From: Litsea cubeba
Taxonomy: Eukaryota; Streptophyta; Magnoliopsida; Laurales; Lauraceae
DNA: 64,000 bases
Direction: 5' to 3'
NCBI GenBank assembly: GCA_012931725.1
Contig: CM022946.1
Span: forward strand, 73,336,269-73,400,268
Shown: piece by piece, positions 43,953 to 56,426 of the stretch
Numbering within the stretch: position 1 is the first letter of the stretch
Layout: every line of letters begins with the position of its first letter
Position numbers and translations under genes: made by a program
The notes under the pieces: model-generated
Seen by the model: only the letters and a program-made list of their open reading frames with translations
What the model was told of the DNA's origin: nothing
Databases searched by the model: none

Positions 43953-46552
43953 TGTTGACACCAAAAATGTCACTTTGCCTCTTCAAGATCCAAAGAGCTA
44001 CATGAAGTCGCAATCTGCCATAAATAGGCAATGCTACTTCCAAAAATCAAATCTTGTCAGAATCAAACAAAAACTGCAAGATCCTTCAAGACAGCCAAAA
44101 GAGGAGTACACAAGAAGTTTCGGGCCATTTCAAAATCATTTGGCCTAACTTCGCTTCTCCGACAGCTGAAAAGGAGCTCTCGGCGGCAAAAGCATCGGAG
44201 ACACCAAATCTTCGATCAGAGCCGGTGGATGGTCTCAAAATACTTCCAAAAGGCTCCACGTCAAGTTCCGAGTCAAACCGACAACGTTTGACCCTACATC
44301 AACCCTCGAACAGCTAAATCAAGCCTCTCGGCGGCGAGAACCACCGAGGCCATTACTCATCAGATAGAGCACATGGACAGCTTCAAAATGCTTATAAAGG
44401 GCTACACATCAAATTTCAGGTCATTTCAACAACATTTGACCATAGTTTGACGCTCGGAAGCCAAATCAGGCCTCTCGGCGGCAAAGCCCTCCAGGACCAT
44501 GGTTTCCAAGACAGAGCCTATGGATCATCTTAAAATGACTCCAATAGGTTCCCTGTCAAATTTCAAGTCAATCGGACATCGGTTGACCGCACATCAAACC
44601 GCGACATCTTCATCGCGATAAAAGCAAGTCTACTGGTGATAGGACCCCAAACGGCTTCAAAACTCAAACAAAAGCCTATGGTTGTTTTTATTTATTGCTC
44701 AGCAGGCTTCACACCAAATTTGAGGTCATTCCGACATCGTTTGGCCCAGTTTCAGCTTCTGACGGAAAATTGGCAGCTCTGCGCGACAAAGTCTTCGGCT
44801 TTCTCAGGAAATTGGAAACTTTGCAAAATAAAATGCAAGGATTCTCATTAGGTTTCCTACAAAGAAATCAGGCCAATAAATGATCAAAATGTCAAGGAAA
44901 AGTACAGGAGAAAAAAGAATCGAAAAAGAGCAAAAACGGACACAAAACGGGACAAAAAGGGGGGAAAACCCCCCAGGGTTGCCGGCGACCTTGGAGCCCG
45001 GGGTCGCCGGGAAGTCCCCGGAAACCCCGATTTTCGACGTTTTTTCGAGATTCGAAGTGCCCAGCCTCTGGTACTTTCCAAAATTCGTGCTTTTGAGACA
45101 CCAAATCCTCTGACATCCGTCCAAAACACGGGTTAATCATCAAGAGTATCAAAAACAATATTGATCGCCACCCGGTCAACCAAAAAAAGTGTGCTTTCTA
45201 CCCGACCGATCGAGAAATCGACAGGACAGATGGCACCGACCCGCTGTTGGCAACAAACACCTGAAATTACATGGTCGTCTGATGTCGATCTACATGAAGA
45301 TCCATCGATGATCATCGACAGAAGAATCCCAAAAGACGCGGCACGGCCCGCGACTCTTCAGCTGCTCGGCGACCACTTAATGCGATTAATTGACTAGCTT
45401 TATTACAGTCATTAATCCATTTCTTTGGACGGACCAATCAGAAGCAAGCATCCGGGAGTTACAAGTCAAGAGATTCATGGCATTTAACCCATGAAACTCC
45501 TCCCATCATGGCGATTAAAGGCGATTAAATGCCCTCAATCTCCTCCGGCCAATCAGAAGCCAAGAAAAAGGAGTTACAAAATAAACAATTCAATTTTGTA
45601 ACTCCTCCCATTATGCAGCTTTATGACAATCAAGGCTCATAAACCCTCCTAAATGGCTACCTAAAAGCCTATAAATAGGAGAGCTCTCCAAGAAGAAAGG
45701 ACAGAGAATGAAAAAGAGAGAGAACGAAAATCACAGACAGAAGCACAGAAATTCAGAGAAGGAAAAGAGAGAAAACTCTGCGGAAGTTCTACACCGGCCA
45801 CCGCTACAAGGTGACAAAAGTCCCTTGGGGGGTACCCCCCCCCCCAAGGTCCTTGCCTTCTCCTCCTGCCTCCAATGGCTTAGATGTGGCTTTTCAGCCC
45901 GTCTACTCGGCTTTTTATTGGACATAGGACCTCCTTTTGGTCTTTGTCCTCTAAAAACCTGAGGTTATAGCCAAGCCAAGCGAATCAATAGCATCCTCTG
46001 TTCTCATCTGCATGGATGATGGCGAAGCCCACATATGGCTTGCGACCGTCAATCTAAACGAGTCCCCCACAATCTCCTGAGAAGTTAGATCCTCCTTTTC
46101 TTGCTTTTCATTGTAGTTTGTATTTTTTCAAAAGAGACAAAAATCACAACTCTTGTCTTTCATTATTATTAAGGATTGTAAATCGGCTATAAACGCCAAA
46201 ATCGGCTATAAACGTCAAAATCGGCTATAAACGCCAAAAATCGGCTATAAATGCCAAAATCGGCTATAAATGCCAAAAAAAATTGCCTTTCACGGCAAAC
46301 CAAGAAAATGTCTCTTTTCTTAAATATATGTGCAATGGAAAACTTGAAAGAAGTTGATTTCCTTTTTACTTGCGAAGGTTGATCTCCGGATCACCACTTG
46401 CAATTCCAAGTAAAATAGAAAATCTGGCACACCCTCACAAAAAAAGAAATGTTGATGCACGCCCCTGCCCCCTGGTTACGAAAGGGTCGGAACCAAACGG
46501 ACTCCCACGTCCGCCGACCTCGGTAGGAACCGAGCAGGAGCGCGGTCCATCA
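43953..46552 (+). repeat. 3' LTR of E1
   Basis: 2,600 bases, same ends as 4910-7482. TATA box at 45670-45678, G/C hairpin 45823-45849, tandem CGGCTATAAACGCC units 46183-46278 (one unit more than the 5' LTR). Confidence 0.96.
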
Positions 46553-46557
46553 GCCTT
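46553..46557. repeat. Target site duplication of E1 (right)
   Basis: GCCTT; partner of 4905-4909. Confidence 0.95.
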
Positions 46558-48611
46558 CAAGCATGGTGAAACGCTTTGGAGGTTTACAGGATGGGAGGAA
46601 CGCATGGGCTTTATATAGTGCTGAGACACTACTGCCATGATTTCTTATCCTGTTTGTCGACTTCCCGAACTGCCAGCTTCACGAAGTGGTTCGCGGAGAG
46701 CTTTTCGGCATATCGGGGGCTTTCCAAGGAGCTTGATGTGAAGCTGTCATCTGAAAATGGCCTTGGAAAGTCGGATGGCGTCTGGCGAGAGGAAGTTTGA
46801 GCCTTCCTTTCTGGAGAGAAGCACAAGATAGGCTTTCTCGGTGACCAGGGCGTCATTGGTTCTGAAGCTATTCGAGAAATACTTGATGAGGCTTTAGAGC
46901 AGCTAGAACAGGAGGAAGCTGAACTTGATGCTTGGATGCAAGCAGCATAGAGGCAAGCTTCCGTGGAGTCTACTGGCAAAAGTAAACCATCCAGTGAGGA
47001 GTCAAGTGGGAAACCTGACTCTGAGAGCGGGGAGGTTCTTCTAGGAGGCGAGCCCGTAGGAGTAGGAGGAAGAGGAGTCATCATCGCAGCAAGGGGCAAC
47101 ATGAAGGTTCTCCTGACATAGAAGTTCCTCTTACTATCAATGAGGAGGTGCCAGGGAATGCTGACGAGCCTCCAGAAAAGAGAAGCCGAGAAGAAGAGAC
47201 CGTCGGTGAAGGTATGATTCTTCATTTTTCTCTTTCTATTTCTTTTCATGGTATTTTTCCATGTTCTAATTTGCTTTCTCCCCCTGCTGCTCTTTTTTTT
47301 TAGCAGAGGATTTAGACTTGGCTGACGCCTGAGGTTCCTGCCGATGAGGCGGTGACGGATCCTGTTGCGGCACCAGAAGAAGAACGGAGGGACCCTGGAG
47401 TGATTCCAGAATCTCCAACTAATATGACTTATTTTGCTTTCTATTTTTTTCGTTTGTGACTTGGTTTGCTAACATTTTTCTTATCAGCTGACTTGCCACA
47501 GGATTCCGATGACTTTGAACCATCGATGGACGTAAATGTTGACGATGCTTCCGATGATTTCATTGAGGAAGAGAGTGTTCCACCAGTCGTCGAAGAAGGT
47601 ATTTTGTAGTAATAACCCTGATAGTGATTTTCAAACAGGATCATATTCATACCTTTTTGTGTTTCTTTGGCAGGTATTGAAGTGGCAGAGGAGAGTCCAT
47701 CGCTTCCTTTAGAACCAGAGCAAGGGATGCTAGAGGTTGATCCAGAGGTAGAGACTCCTGTAATCAATTCTGACACTGTTGAGGAGGTACCTCGTGCGGA
47801 GATTCCTTCCACAGCAGCTCCAACTGGAAAGAGTTCTTTTGTTCCTCTTCCAACGGGGCATGATATGAGCAGTCGATCGACGGAGCGGGGTGAATCTTCA
47901 GCTGGGCCATCTCTTCTTTTTGCGAAAAAGGTGGTGGTGCGGGTTCTGAGCTCTTGGATTGAGACTCTCCTTGCTGGACACTTGAATGCTGGATTTAGCA
48001 TGATCCAGCATGTGCAGTAGATTCTCGGTGATGCCGAAGAGGCTGGTCTGGATGTCACAGGTGCCAGGGCGATCGTTGATGGGATCATTGCACTGGGTGA
48101 CAAGTGGTTTGAGACCGTGGGTTTTGCTGACGACCAGTTCTTCAAGGAGATGTTCCTGGACCCTGCTGATAAGGCTAAGTCTGACCTAAATGAGGCTACA
48201 CAAAGCAGGAAGCAGATAGTCCGAGAGAAGAACTTAGAAGAGCTAGCCATCATTGGGCTGACACATGAACTTAACATCCTTGATAGGGAGGTCGATGAGG
48301 CCAGGAAACGTATTGAGCATTTAAAAGCACAAGTCGCTGCCAAGTGGGCAACTATAACAGAGGCTCGCGACAGGGAGAGTGCTCTGATTTGCCGGGTTGC
48401 AGATGCTGATCGAGTCCTTGAAAGAAAGTTTCAAGAGGACAAACAATGGCAAAATGCTCGGGATAAGCTTCCCGGTGTGAAAGAAGGGTTACAGCCTTCT
48501 CCAGCATCTCATGGCAAGTTCCTGAAAAAGCGTGCCCTGGAAACTCTAACGGCTGAGGCCAAAAGTTTACTTGAGGAGCTAAAATTTTGGCTAGAGACCA
48601 TTTTTGGCTGA
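46553..48611 (+). pseudogene. PMD gene of E0, 3' part
   Basis: Continuation of exon 2 to 47211, intron 2 47212-47306, exon 3 from 47307, exon 4 47488-47598, intron 4 47599-47673 (75 bases, as in E2), exon 5 47674-48611. The donor of intron 3 is lost (GG to AA change before TATGAC near 47420). Stops and frameshifts abound, including TGA near 46798 and TAG at 48018-48020. Exon 5 still encodes the coiled coil. Decay fits E0 being oldest. Confidence 0.87.
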
Positions 48612-48833
48612 GCTCCTAATTTTAGTAGCAGAAACTATCCTTCTTCTTTTTTTTTGGTACCACATGTGTTTTTTGGTACTCTCTTTTTTTTGTAGTGCTT
48701 GTGAATACTTTCTTCTTTTTTTTGGTACCGCATGTATTTTTTGGTACTCTTTTTTTGTAGTGCTTGTGAACACTTTTTTTTTTTTCTGGTACCACATGTA
48801 TTTTTTTTGTACTCTTTTTTTTTTGTTTTCCCT

Positions 48834-49258
48834 ACGCTCACTTAAATCTTTTTGTGATGAAAGCAATTGCTAAATGGGATGCTTTTTTTTTTGTTTTCCC
48901 TACGCTCACTTAAATCTTTTTGTGATGAAAGTAATTGCTAAATGGGATGCATTTTTTTTGCTTTCCCTACGCTCACTTAAATCTTTTGTGATGAAAGCAA
49001 TTGCTAAATGGGATTTGATCAAAAGCTTGTCATTTTGTGAAAATCTTTTGTCAAATGATTGTTTTGGCATGGGAGCAAGATTTTGTTTGTGGCATGGAAG
49101 CCGGTTTTGGCATGAGAGCCAATTTTGTGGCATTGATAGCCGAGTTTCTTGAAAGCCAAGTTTTTGGTTTGTGGCATTGATAGCTGGTTTTGTTTTGTGG
49201 CATTGATAGCCGGTTTGTGGCATTTATAGCCGATTTTGGTGGCATTTATAGCCGATTT
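48834..49258 (+). repeat. 62-base repeats and GGC...GCC motif array (E0)
   Basis: Three 62-base units (48834-49018) and then GGCATTGATAGCC-type motifs (49066-49258), fewer than in E2. 48612-48833 holds T tracts and GGTACCAC copies only. Confidence 0.82.
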
Positions 49259-49271
49259 GGTTTTCAAAAAT

Positions 49272-49798
49272 GCAAGTATCGACTAAAAGTCGCATCCCTG
49301 CTGAATGGTCTTGCAAGTATCGATGGAATGTCGCATCCTTGCTCATTCGGTTGCGAGTATCGAAGGAATGTCGGATCCTCGCGGATTTGGGTGCAAGTAT
49401 CGATGGAATGTCGCTTCCTTGCTTTTCAAAAATTTTAGTTTTGCGGGTACTGACTTAATGTCGTTTCCCCATGATTTTTGAAATTTGCGGTTTTCTCGAA
49501 CCTTTGGGTTATGGATATCAACTGCAATGTTTCATCTCCATGATTTCTTGGTTTTTTTTTTTTTAACCTTTGAAATTTGGGTTATGGATATCAACTGAAA
49601 TGTTGCGTCTCCACGGTTTTTAGGTTTTTTCGAACCTTTGAAATTTGGGTTGTGGATATCAAATGAAATGTTGCATCTCAACGGTTTTGGATTTTGCAAG
49701 TATCGACGAAATGTCGCTTCCCTGCGATTTTGGAAGTGTCGAACGTGGTTCGCATGCTTCCGATTTGTGCGAGTATCGACTAAGCATCGCTTCCCCAT
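49272..49798 (+). repeat. Array of eleven two-stem hairpins, partly decayed (E0)
   Basis: Hairpins start at 49272, 49313, 49353, 49393, 49443, 49511, 49584, 49652, 49696, 49732 and 49769. Order matches E2, with one more ATGGA/GTGGA type. Several stems have lost pairing (GCGAG with CCCAT at 49769; GTGGA with TCAAC at 49652; CGAA with GTCG at 49353), more often than in E1 or E2. Confidence 0.83.
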
Positions 49799-50155
49799 GG
49801 TTTTTGAAAAACCTTTTTTTTTTGTTTAAAGACACGAGGGTCATGAATTTTGACCTAAACCCATTTTGGCGGTAAAAGCCAAGGTGGACTAGGGTGGAAA
49901 TCCATGAATCCGGATTTTATTTCAAACCATGAATTTTGGGTTCAAGGATTGAAAATTTTGGTCAAGTTAGGGAAAGGTTCCTAAACTTGGAAATTTTTTT
50001 TTTTAACAATGAAACGATGAAAGTAAGCATTGTTTAAATTTCTAGAAATTTCAACATTTGATATGAAAATTCTAAAAAGAGTGGGTTTGACGAGCGTGTA
50101 CCTGGAAACCGGTTTTGGCCGTACAGGCATTGCTCTTACCTAGTTGGGTAAGTCT
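49799..50155. other. Non-coding stretch before the pol stop (E0)
   Basis: Matches 19924-20284 and 36830-37187; no gene seen. Confidence 0.68.
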
Positions 50156-51300
50156 TCAAGGGTAGTACCGCTTTAAGAACTTGTCGTTGATGGGCAGCAT
50201 ACATATATCACCCTCCATGTTTAGGAGTGCATATGCGCCGTTGGAGAAAACCTTGTCGATGACGTAGGGTCCCTCCCATTTTGGATCAAATTTGCCTTTG
50301 GACTTGTGAGCGAAGACCATTGGTCTTTTTACCGCAAGAACCAAGTCACCCTTTTTGTAGGCGCGTTGCCTGACCTTTTTGTCGAAAGATCCTGCCATGC
50401 GTGCTTGGTAAAGTTCAATGCTTTGTCGAGCATCGAGCCGTCTCTCATCGAGATTGTCCAGCTCATGGAGTCGCAATTTGACATTGCTTTCTTGAGTCAT
50501 GTCATTTTGCAAGGATACTCTCAAGGAAGGAATTTGTACTTCCAAGGGTATGACAGCTTCGCATCCATAGACTAAGGAGAATGGAGTGCTATGGGTTGGT
50601 CCTCGAACGGTGGTTCGATAGGCCCACAAAGCTTCAGACAGTTTGTCGCTCCAGTCTCTTTTGTGACTAGAGACCATTTTTTTTAGGATTTTGTAGAGTG
50701 TCTTATTGAAAGCTTCTGCTAATCCGTTTGCTGCCAGATTGTATGGAGTCAAATGACAGCTTTGGATTTTGTATTTGTTGCAGAACCTGTAGAATCGATG
50801 ATCCCGGAATTGTGGTTCGTTATCATGGACTAATCTTTTAGGTATGTCGAAATGACAAATGATGTTGGTGCGCAGGAACTGAAGGACTGATGAGGTCTTC
50901 ATTTCGTTAAGCGCAAATGCTTCTGACCACTTGGAGAAATAATCCGTAGCGGCGAAGATGAAGCGATGACCTTTGGTCGAAAGGGGAGAAATAGGACCTA
51001 TGATGTCCATACCCCAGGCTTCGAAAGGCCATGAAATCGCTGTAGGTTGTAGCCATTCTAGAGGCATGTGAACATAATCTCCGTGAACTTGGCATTGTTG
51101 GCAGCGCTTAGCAAATTGCATTGCGTCAGCTACCATGGTAGGCCAGTAATAACCTAACCTTTTTATCTAATCATAAAGCTTGGGACCAACCTGATGAGCT
51201 CCGCAAAGACCAGCATGAACTTCTTTGAGTGTTTCTTCAGCTTCTTGTTGTGACAAGCAGCGTAGAAGTACTCTGTTGAAGGGTTACCTGTAAAGGGTTT
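50156..51300 (-). pseudogene. Integrase of E0
   Basis: Long open part 51136-50156 with GMDIIGP, VHDNEPQF (G to E next to the second Asp), NGLAEAFN and WEGPYVI. TAG at 51167-51169 replaces CAG. The zinc-binding part lies just upstream. Dead but well preserved. Confidence 0.88.
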
Positions 51301-52315
51301 TTAAAGGAATATCCAAATGAAAGCTTGGGGTTCGCCTTTGGATGCTTACCCGTTCTTTTGGGTCTTCAGGTAGGATTCCGAACATGGTGTAATCAATGAA
51401 CGGATCCCTCCAATCGCCGATTGAAGGTTGAAGGATTGAAATCCGACTTCCAACCACTTGGTGGCATTCAGCAACTACTTGGTGTGTGTGTTAAGAGGAG
51501 GAAGGATTCTTCTTTCGCACACTGTTATTTGCATGTTTTCCCCTTCCTTGGATTGCCATAGATGCGGCAAGTCCAGCTAGGGCATCTGCACGTATGTTTT
51601 CACCTCTACGAATGTGGGTGATGTGACAGATGTCAAACTTTTGCAGAAGCGATTGTGCCTTGTTGTAGTAAGGCAGCAGATCAGGCTTCCTGACTTGAAA
51701 TTTCTGATTCATCTGGTTGACGATCAGTTGACAGTCTCCAAAGACTTCCAGCATGGTGATACCGGATTCGATGGCGAGTTCCAATCCTAGGATCAGAGCT
51801 TGATATTCAGCTGCATTGTTTGTGCATGGTTCGAGTAGCGAGAAAGCGTGTGGAATCATGTATTTGTCGGGGCTAGCAAAGAGGATGCCAACTCCCGAGA
51901 TCAGCTGTCTTTTTTCATTTGTCCTAGTTGCACCGTCAAAGTACATGTCCCAGGAGGCACTTTGTGAGAAAGTCTCCACATTGTAGACTGGTTCGTCTGG
52001 GAGATCATCTCTGAGTGGGGAATCTTTAGGCAATGGATGCTCTGCGAGGAAGTCCGCTAGAGCTTGCCCTTTGATTGCCTTTTGTGGTACATACCTAACA
52101 TCAAATTGTGACAGAAGGATGGACTATTTTGCCAGTCGAGCATTGAGAGAACCTACCTTTGTGACAAGGACCTTCAAGAGGTTGACCCTTTAGACCAGGT
52201 AGACTATGTTGGAAAGCAAGTAGTGATGCAGCTTTTGTACGGCGAACATCACTGCAAGACATTCTTTTTCGACTGGAGAGTAGCGATGCTCTGCACCTAC
52301 TAGCATGTGGCTGAG
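51301..52315 (-). pseudogene. RNase H domains of E0
   Basis: The second RNase H is open in 52033-51491, with YFDGA, AAEYQAL and GDCQLIV. The end of the first, degenerate RNase H lies before it, with stops in the stretch 52320-52040. Confidence 0.83.
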
Positions 52316-52989
52316 CTAATATAGAGCAGCTTCTTTTCTTTGATCATTTTCTTGCGCAAGCAGAGCTCCTAAAGAGTGATCAAGGGCTCTTGTGTACAAG
52401 ATGAATGGTTTTCCAGTGGTAGGAGTAGCTAACACTGGAGGTTTTGTCAGGTATGACTTGATATCTTGGAAAGCAGCTTCGCAGTCAGCATCCCAGACAG
52501 AATTTACACCTTTTTTCATCAACCGGGAGAATGGACGGCATTTCCTCGAAAGATTGGAGATGAACCGTCTGATGTAGGCCAATCTCCCTTGAAGCCCTTT
52601 GAGTTCTCTCAAGGTTCTTGGAGAGGTAATTTCTAGAATGGCTATGACTTTTATGGGGTCAAGCTCTATTCCAGCTTTTGGAACTAGGAATCCGAGGAAC
52701 TTACCCGACGAGACGCCGGAGAAGCATTTCAAAGGATTCATTCGCAGTTTGTGTTTGCGAAGCCGGAGGAAGACTTCTCGAAGGTCTTCGATATGATCTT
52801 CTTTTCTTTTGCTTTTGACGGCGAGGTCATCAACGTAACATTCAACCGTCTTGTGCTGCAGATCTTGGATTATCTTCATCATAGCCCTTTGATATGTGGC
52901 ACCAGCATTTTTCAGACCAAATGGCATGACAGTGTAACAATACACGCCAAATGGGGTCCGAAAAGATGTATGTTTTTCATCTTCAGGAT
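52316..52989 (-). pseudogene. RT palm, thumb and first RNase H of E0, with YVDD
   Basis: Open from 53035 to 52316. YVDD is at 52837-52826, the part missing in E1 and E2, so this is the only copy in the window with the RT catalytic motif. The first RNase H has LYTRALDHSLGALL, without the usual Asp. Confidence 0.88.
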
Positions 52990-54175
52990 GCATCTTTATC
53001 TGATTGTAGCCAGAGAAACCATCCATGAATGTCATTCGCTCAAATCCACAGTATTATCAATCATTACCTCTGGTATGGGGAGCGGAAATTCATCTTTAGG
53101 GCATGCGCCATTCAGGTCTCTATAGTCAATACAGACCCTGATCTGCCCGTTTTTCTTCATCACGGGGACAATGTTGGCCAACCATTTAGGATGTTGTTCC
53201 TCACGGATGAAGCCGACGCTTTTGAGTTTTTGAACTTCTTGTTCAATTTCATCCTTCACATCTGGACGGAATCTTCTTTGGCCCTGCTTGACAGGCTTGA
53301 TGTCTTCTTGAAGATTGAGTTTATGGACCGCTATTTTGGGGTCTAAACCAGGCATTTCAGCATAAGACCATGCAAAGCAATCAACGAACTCATGAAGGAA
53401 GGCGATATACTCGGGTAACTCATCATCCTTTATATTCTTGCTTATGAATACAGGACGTGGGTTATCTGGTGTTCCCAAGTCTATCTTTTGAACAGGATCT
53501 TCTGTTGGAAGGTTCGAAAGTGGTTCCTCCACAATATTTTCAGAGGCTTCCAGCTCAACGAAACCTTCTAGGGTTTCAAGGGCATTTCCAGACCAAGGTT
53601 TCGTTCCTTTCCATGGGTCTTCTTGATCGGCAGTTTTCCCAAGGCTTGTTATGAGATGATCACAATCGCCTGTTGAAACCGTGTCGAAGTAGGCTACTTC
53701 TTTTGGAGATGAAGGTTCTTCTGGGTCAGAAGACCACACGTCTATGCCATCGGACAATTCTTCTTCATCGTCGGAGAAATCGTACCAATTGGATGAGCTT
53801 CCTAGATCTTTGTCAGGTGACTCATCAAAGAGATATCCAGGGAGATCGATGTCTTCATGGACTTGAGATGTTGAGGCTTGGTCGGTAAGTCGACTTTTAA
53901 GCCTTTGTGTCAACTGTCTCAGAGGAGTGTCGGGATCATACCCTAACCCATGTGCAGACTTTTCTACATGGTCATAGAGTCTCCAATCTTCCAGCTGGCT
54001 TTTGGTCAAGACGGGCCCCAATGGTGTGAGAATACCGCGTCCTTCTCCCAAACCGACTGGGTTTTGAGCGTCATAGCCCATTTTCTTCATAATAGCTTGT
54101 GCCACAGAACTATATAAGGATAGTTAATGCATATCTTCATTTTGGAAAGGTTCAAGCACGGAGTTTGATGAAGAA
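52990..54175 (-). repeat. Tandem duplication in E0 pol, copy A
   Basis: 1,186 bases spanning G-patch-like segment, linker and the RT fingers. Both junctions share GCAT (52990-52993, 54176-54179, 55364-55367). Copy A is more divergent from E1 than copy B and has a one-base loss near 53050 and CGTC-level changes in the linker. Confidence 0.88.
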
Positions 54176-55363
54176 GCATCTTTATCTGATTGTAGGCAGA
54201 GAAACCATCCATGAATGTCATTCGCTCAAATCCACAGGTATTATCGATCATTACCTCTGGTATGGGGAGCGGAAATTCACCTTTAGGGCATGCGCCATTC
54301 AGGTCTCTATAGTCAATACAGACCCTGATCTGCCCGTTCTTCTTTGTCACGGGGACAATGTTGGCCAACCATTCAGGATGTTGTTCCTCACGGATGAAGC
54401 CGACGCTTTTGAGTTTTTGAACTTCTTGTTCAATTTTATCCATCACATCTGGACGGAATGTTCTTTGGCCTTGCTTGACAGGCTTGATGTCTTCTTGAAG
54501 ATTGAGTTTGTGAACTGCTATTTTGGGGTCTAAGCCAGGCATTTCAGCGTAAGACCATGCAAAGCAATCAACGAACTCACGAAGAAAGGCGATATACTCG
54601 GGTAACTCATCATCCTTTATATTCTTGCTTATGAATACAGGACGTGGGTTATCTGGTGTTCCCAAGTCTATCTTTTGTACAGGATCTTCTGTTGGAAGGT
54701 TCGAAGTTGGTTCCTCCACAATATTTTCGGAGGCTTCCAGCTCAACGAAACCTTCTGGGTTTTCAAAGGCATTTCCAGACCAAGGTTTTGTTCCTTTCCA
54801 CGGGTCTTCTTGATCGGTGATTTTCCCAAGGCTTGCTATGAGATGATCCCAATCGCCTGTTGAAACCGGGTCAAAGTAGGCTACTTCTTTTGGAGATGAG
54901 GGTTCTTCTGGGTCAGAAGACCACACGTCTGTTCCATCGGACAACTCCTCTTCATTTTCGGAAAAAATCGTGCCAATTGGATGAGCTTCCTGGATCTTTG
55001 TCAGGTGACTCATTAAAAAGATATCCAGGGAGATCGATGTCTTCATGGACTTGAGAAGTTGAGGCTTGGTCAGTATATTGACTTTTAAGCCTTTGTGTCA
55101 ACTGTCTCAAGGGAGTGTCGGGATCATACTCTAACCCGTGTGAAGACTTTTCTACATAGCCTTAGATTCTCCAATCTTCCAGCTGGCTTTTGGTCAAGAC
55201 GGGCCCCAATGGCGTGAGAATACCGCGTCCTTCTCCCAAACCGACTGGGTTTTGAGCGTCATAGCCCATTTTCTTCATAATAGCTTGTGCCACAGAACTA
55301 TATAAGGATAGTTAATGCATATCTTCATTTTGGAAAGGTTCAAGCACGGAGTTTGATGAAGAA
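54176..55363 (-). repeat. Tandem duplication in E0 pol, copy B
   Basis: 1,188 bases. Its protein is close to E1 over linker and RT (for example GDWDHLIASLGKITDQEDP in both), while copy A reads GDCDHLITSLGKTADQEDP. At 54176 RT reading stops and the frame repeats from the linker. Confidence 0.88.
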
Positions 55364-56426
55364 GCATCCGATCTATCGAAGAAGATCAGTTTTTCCTTTG
55401 CTGAAGTTGCTGGAACAACGAAGGAAGCTGACGTAGGATCTTCTATTTCAAAAGTTGTCTCCATTGGAGTAAGAGCAGGCTGAACTTGTTGAGTATCAGC
55501 TTGGCTTGACGATGTGTCGTCTTCTCGCTCTGAATCTGAATCCCTATCTTGCAAGATAGACACGAAAGAGATAACAAATTTGCCCCCAGACTTTTGTTTT
55601 GCCTTCATCACTTTAGTTGTGATGACCAAAGGCTTTGAAGGTTTGAGGGAGATGATGAAGGGAGTTTGAATGCTCTCTTCGATTTACCGGATGATTTGTT
55701 TTCTTCCGGTGATTGTTGAGGAGCCTTACCTTTATCTTTCTGGAGATTTTTGGCAAAGGGTGCTGTGTGCTTCTCCTCTTCTTCCTTTTCACCTTCATAC
55801 ATCTGTGAGTCTGCGAAGTGGACTTCTTTACCTTTGAAGGCTTTTCTGTCCACAAAGACTCGATGTATCATGCCGTCGTCGCCAACAAACTTGATGCACT
55901 GATGTAGAGTTAAAGGGACAACACCATTCTCGTGGATCCAGGGGCGTCCGAGAAGGATGTTGTAGCATGAAGGGGTTTTTATTGCATACACAGTGACCTC
56001 AGAGATAAGATCACCGGTCTGCAACTTGAACCTTATTTTGCCGATAGGCCTTTGAGTACTCCCATCGTATCCAAAGATAGATACAGATGTGTGGCTCAGC
56101 TTGCTGGGTGGGATGCCCAACTCTTCGAGAGCCAAAGTGGAGATGAGGTTGAGTGTAGAACCCAGGTCGATCTGAACTCTGTGCATAGGCATTTCCTTGA
56201 TGTACCCTGTGAAGTACAGGGGTCGGTTATGCCTTGTTTCTCCAAGTAGAAGGTCTTCCTTTGTGAAGGCGATGGTTGCACTGGCTGCTTTTTGAACCGA
56301 GAGGCATTCAATCCATGATCCCTCAGTTTTCTTCTTTTCTCCCTTTGAGGAAGCTTCTGAGTTTTTGACCTCGGTAGTCCATTTCAATTTGGAGGACTTG
56401 CGGGGCATGTTTGTCGACATCCTCAT
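55364..56426 (-). pseudogene. Protease and linker of E0
   Basis: Active-site context VQIDLGSTLNLI, then IFGYDGSTQ and NILLGRPWI. A base lost near 55680 shifts the frame into the linker that continues to 55312. Confidence 0.86.

Larger units (their letters stand above)
4910..46552 (+). mobile_element. E1: full-length LTR retrotransposon inserted in the antisense PMD gene of E0
   Basis: Both LTRs are present (4910-7482 and 43953-46552), begin TGTTGACACC and end GGTCCATCA, and are flanked by the 5-base duplication GCCTT. Removing 4910-46552 and one GCCTT restores the reading seen at the same place in the PMD gene of E2 (near 16570). Inside lie PBS, leader, gag (split by E2), pol, a repeat and hairpin block, a minus-strand PMD gene and a polypurine tract. 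Without E2 the element is about 22.7 kb, very long for Ty3/gypsy but usual for Ogre-like members. LTRs differ at about 10 of the first 330 positions. RT has lost the YVDD region, so this copy is defective. Confidence 0.96.
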
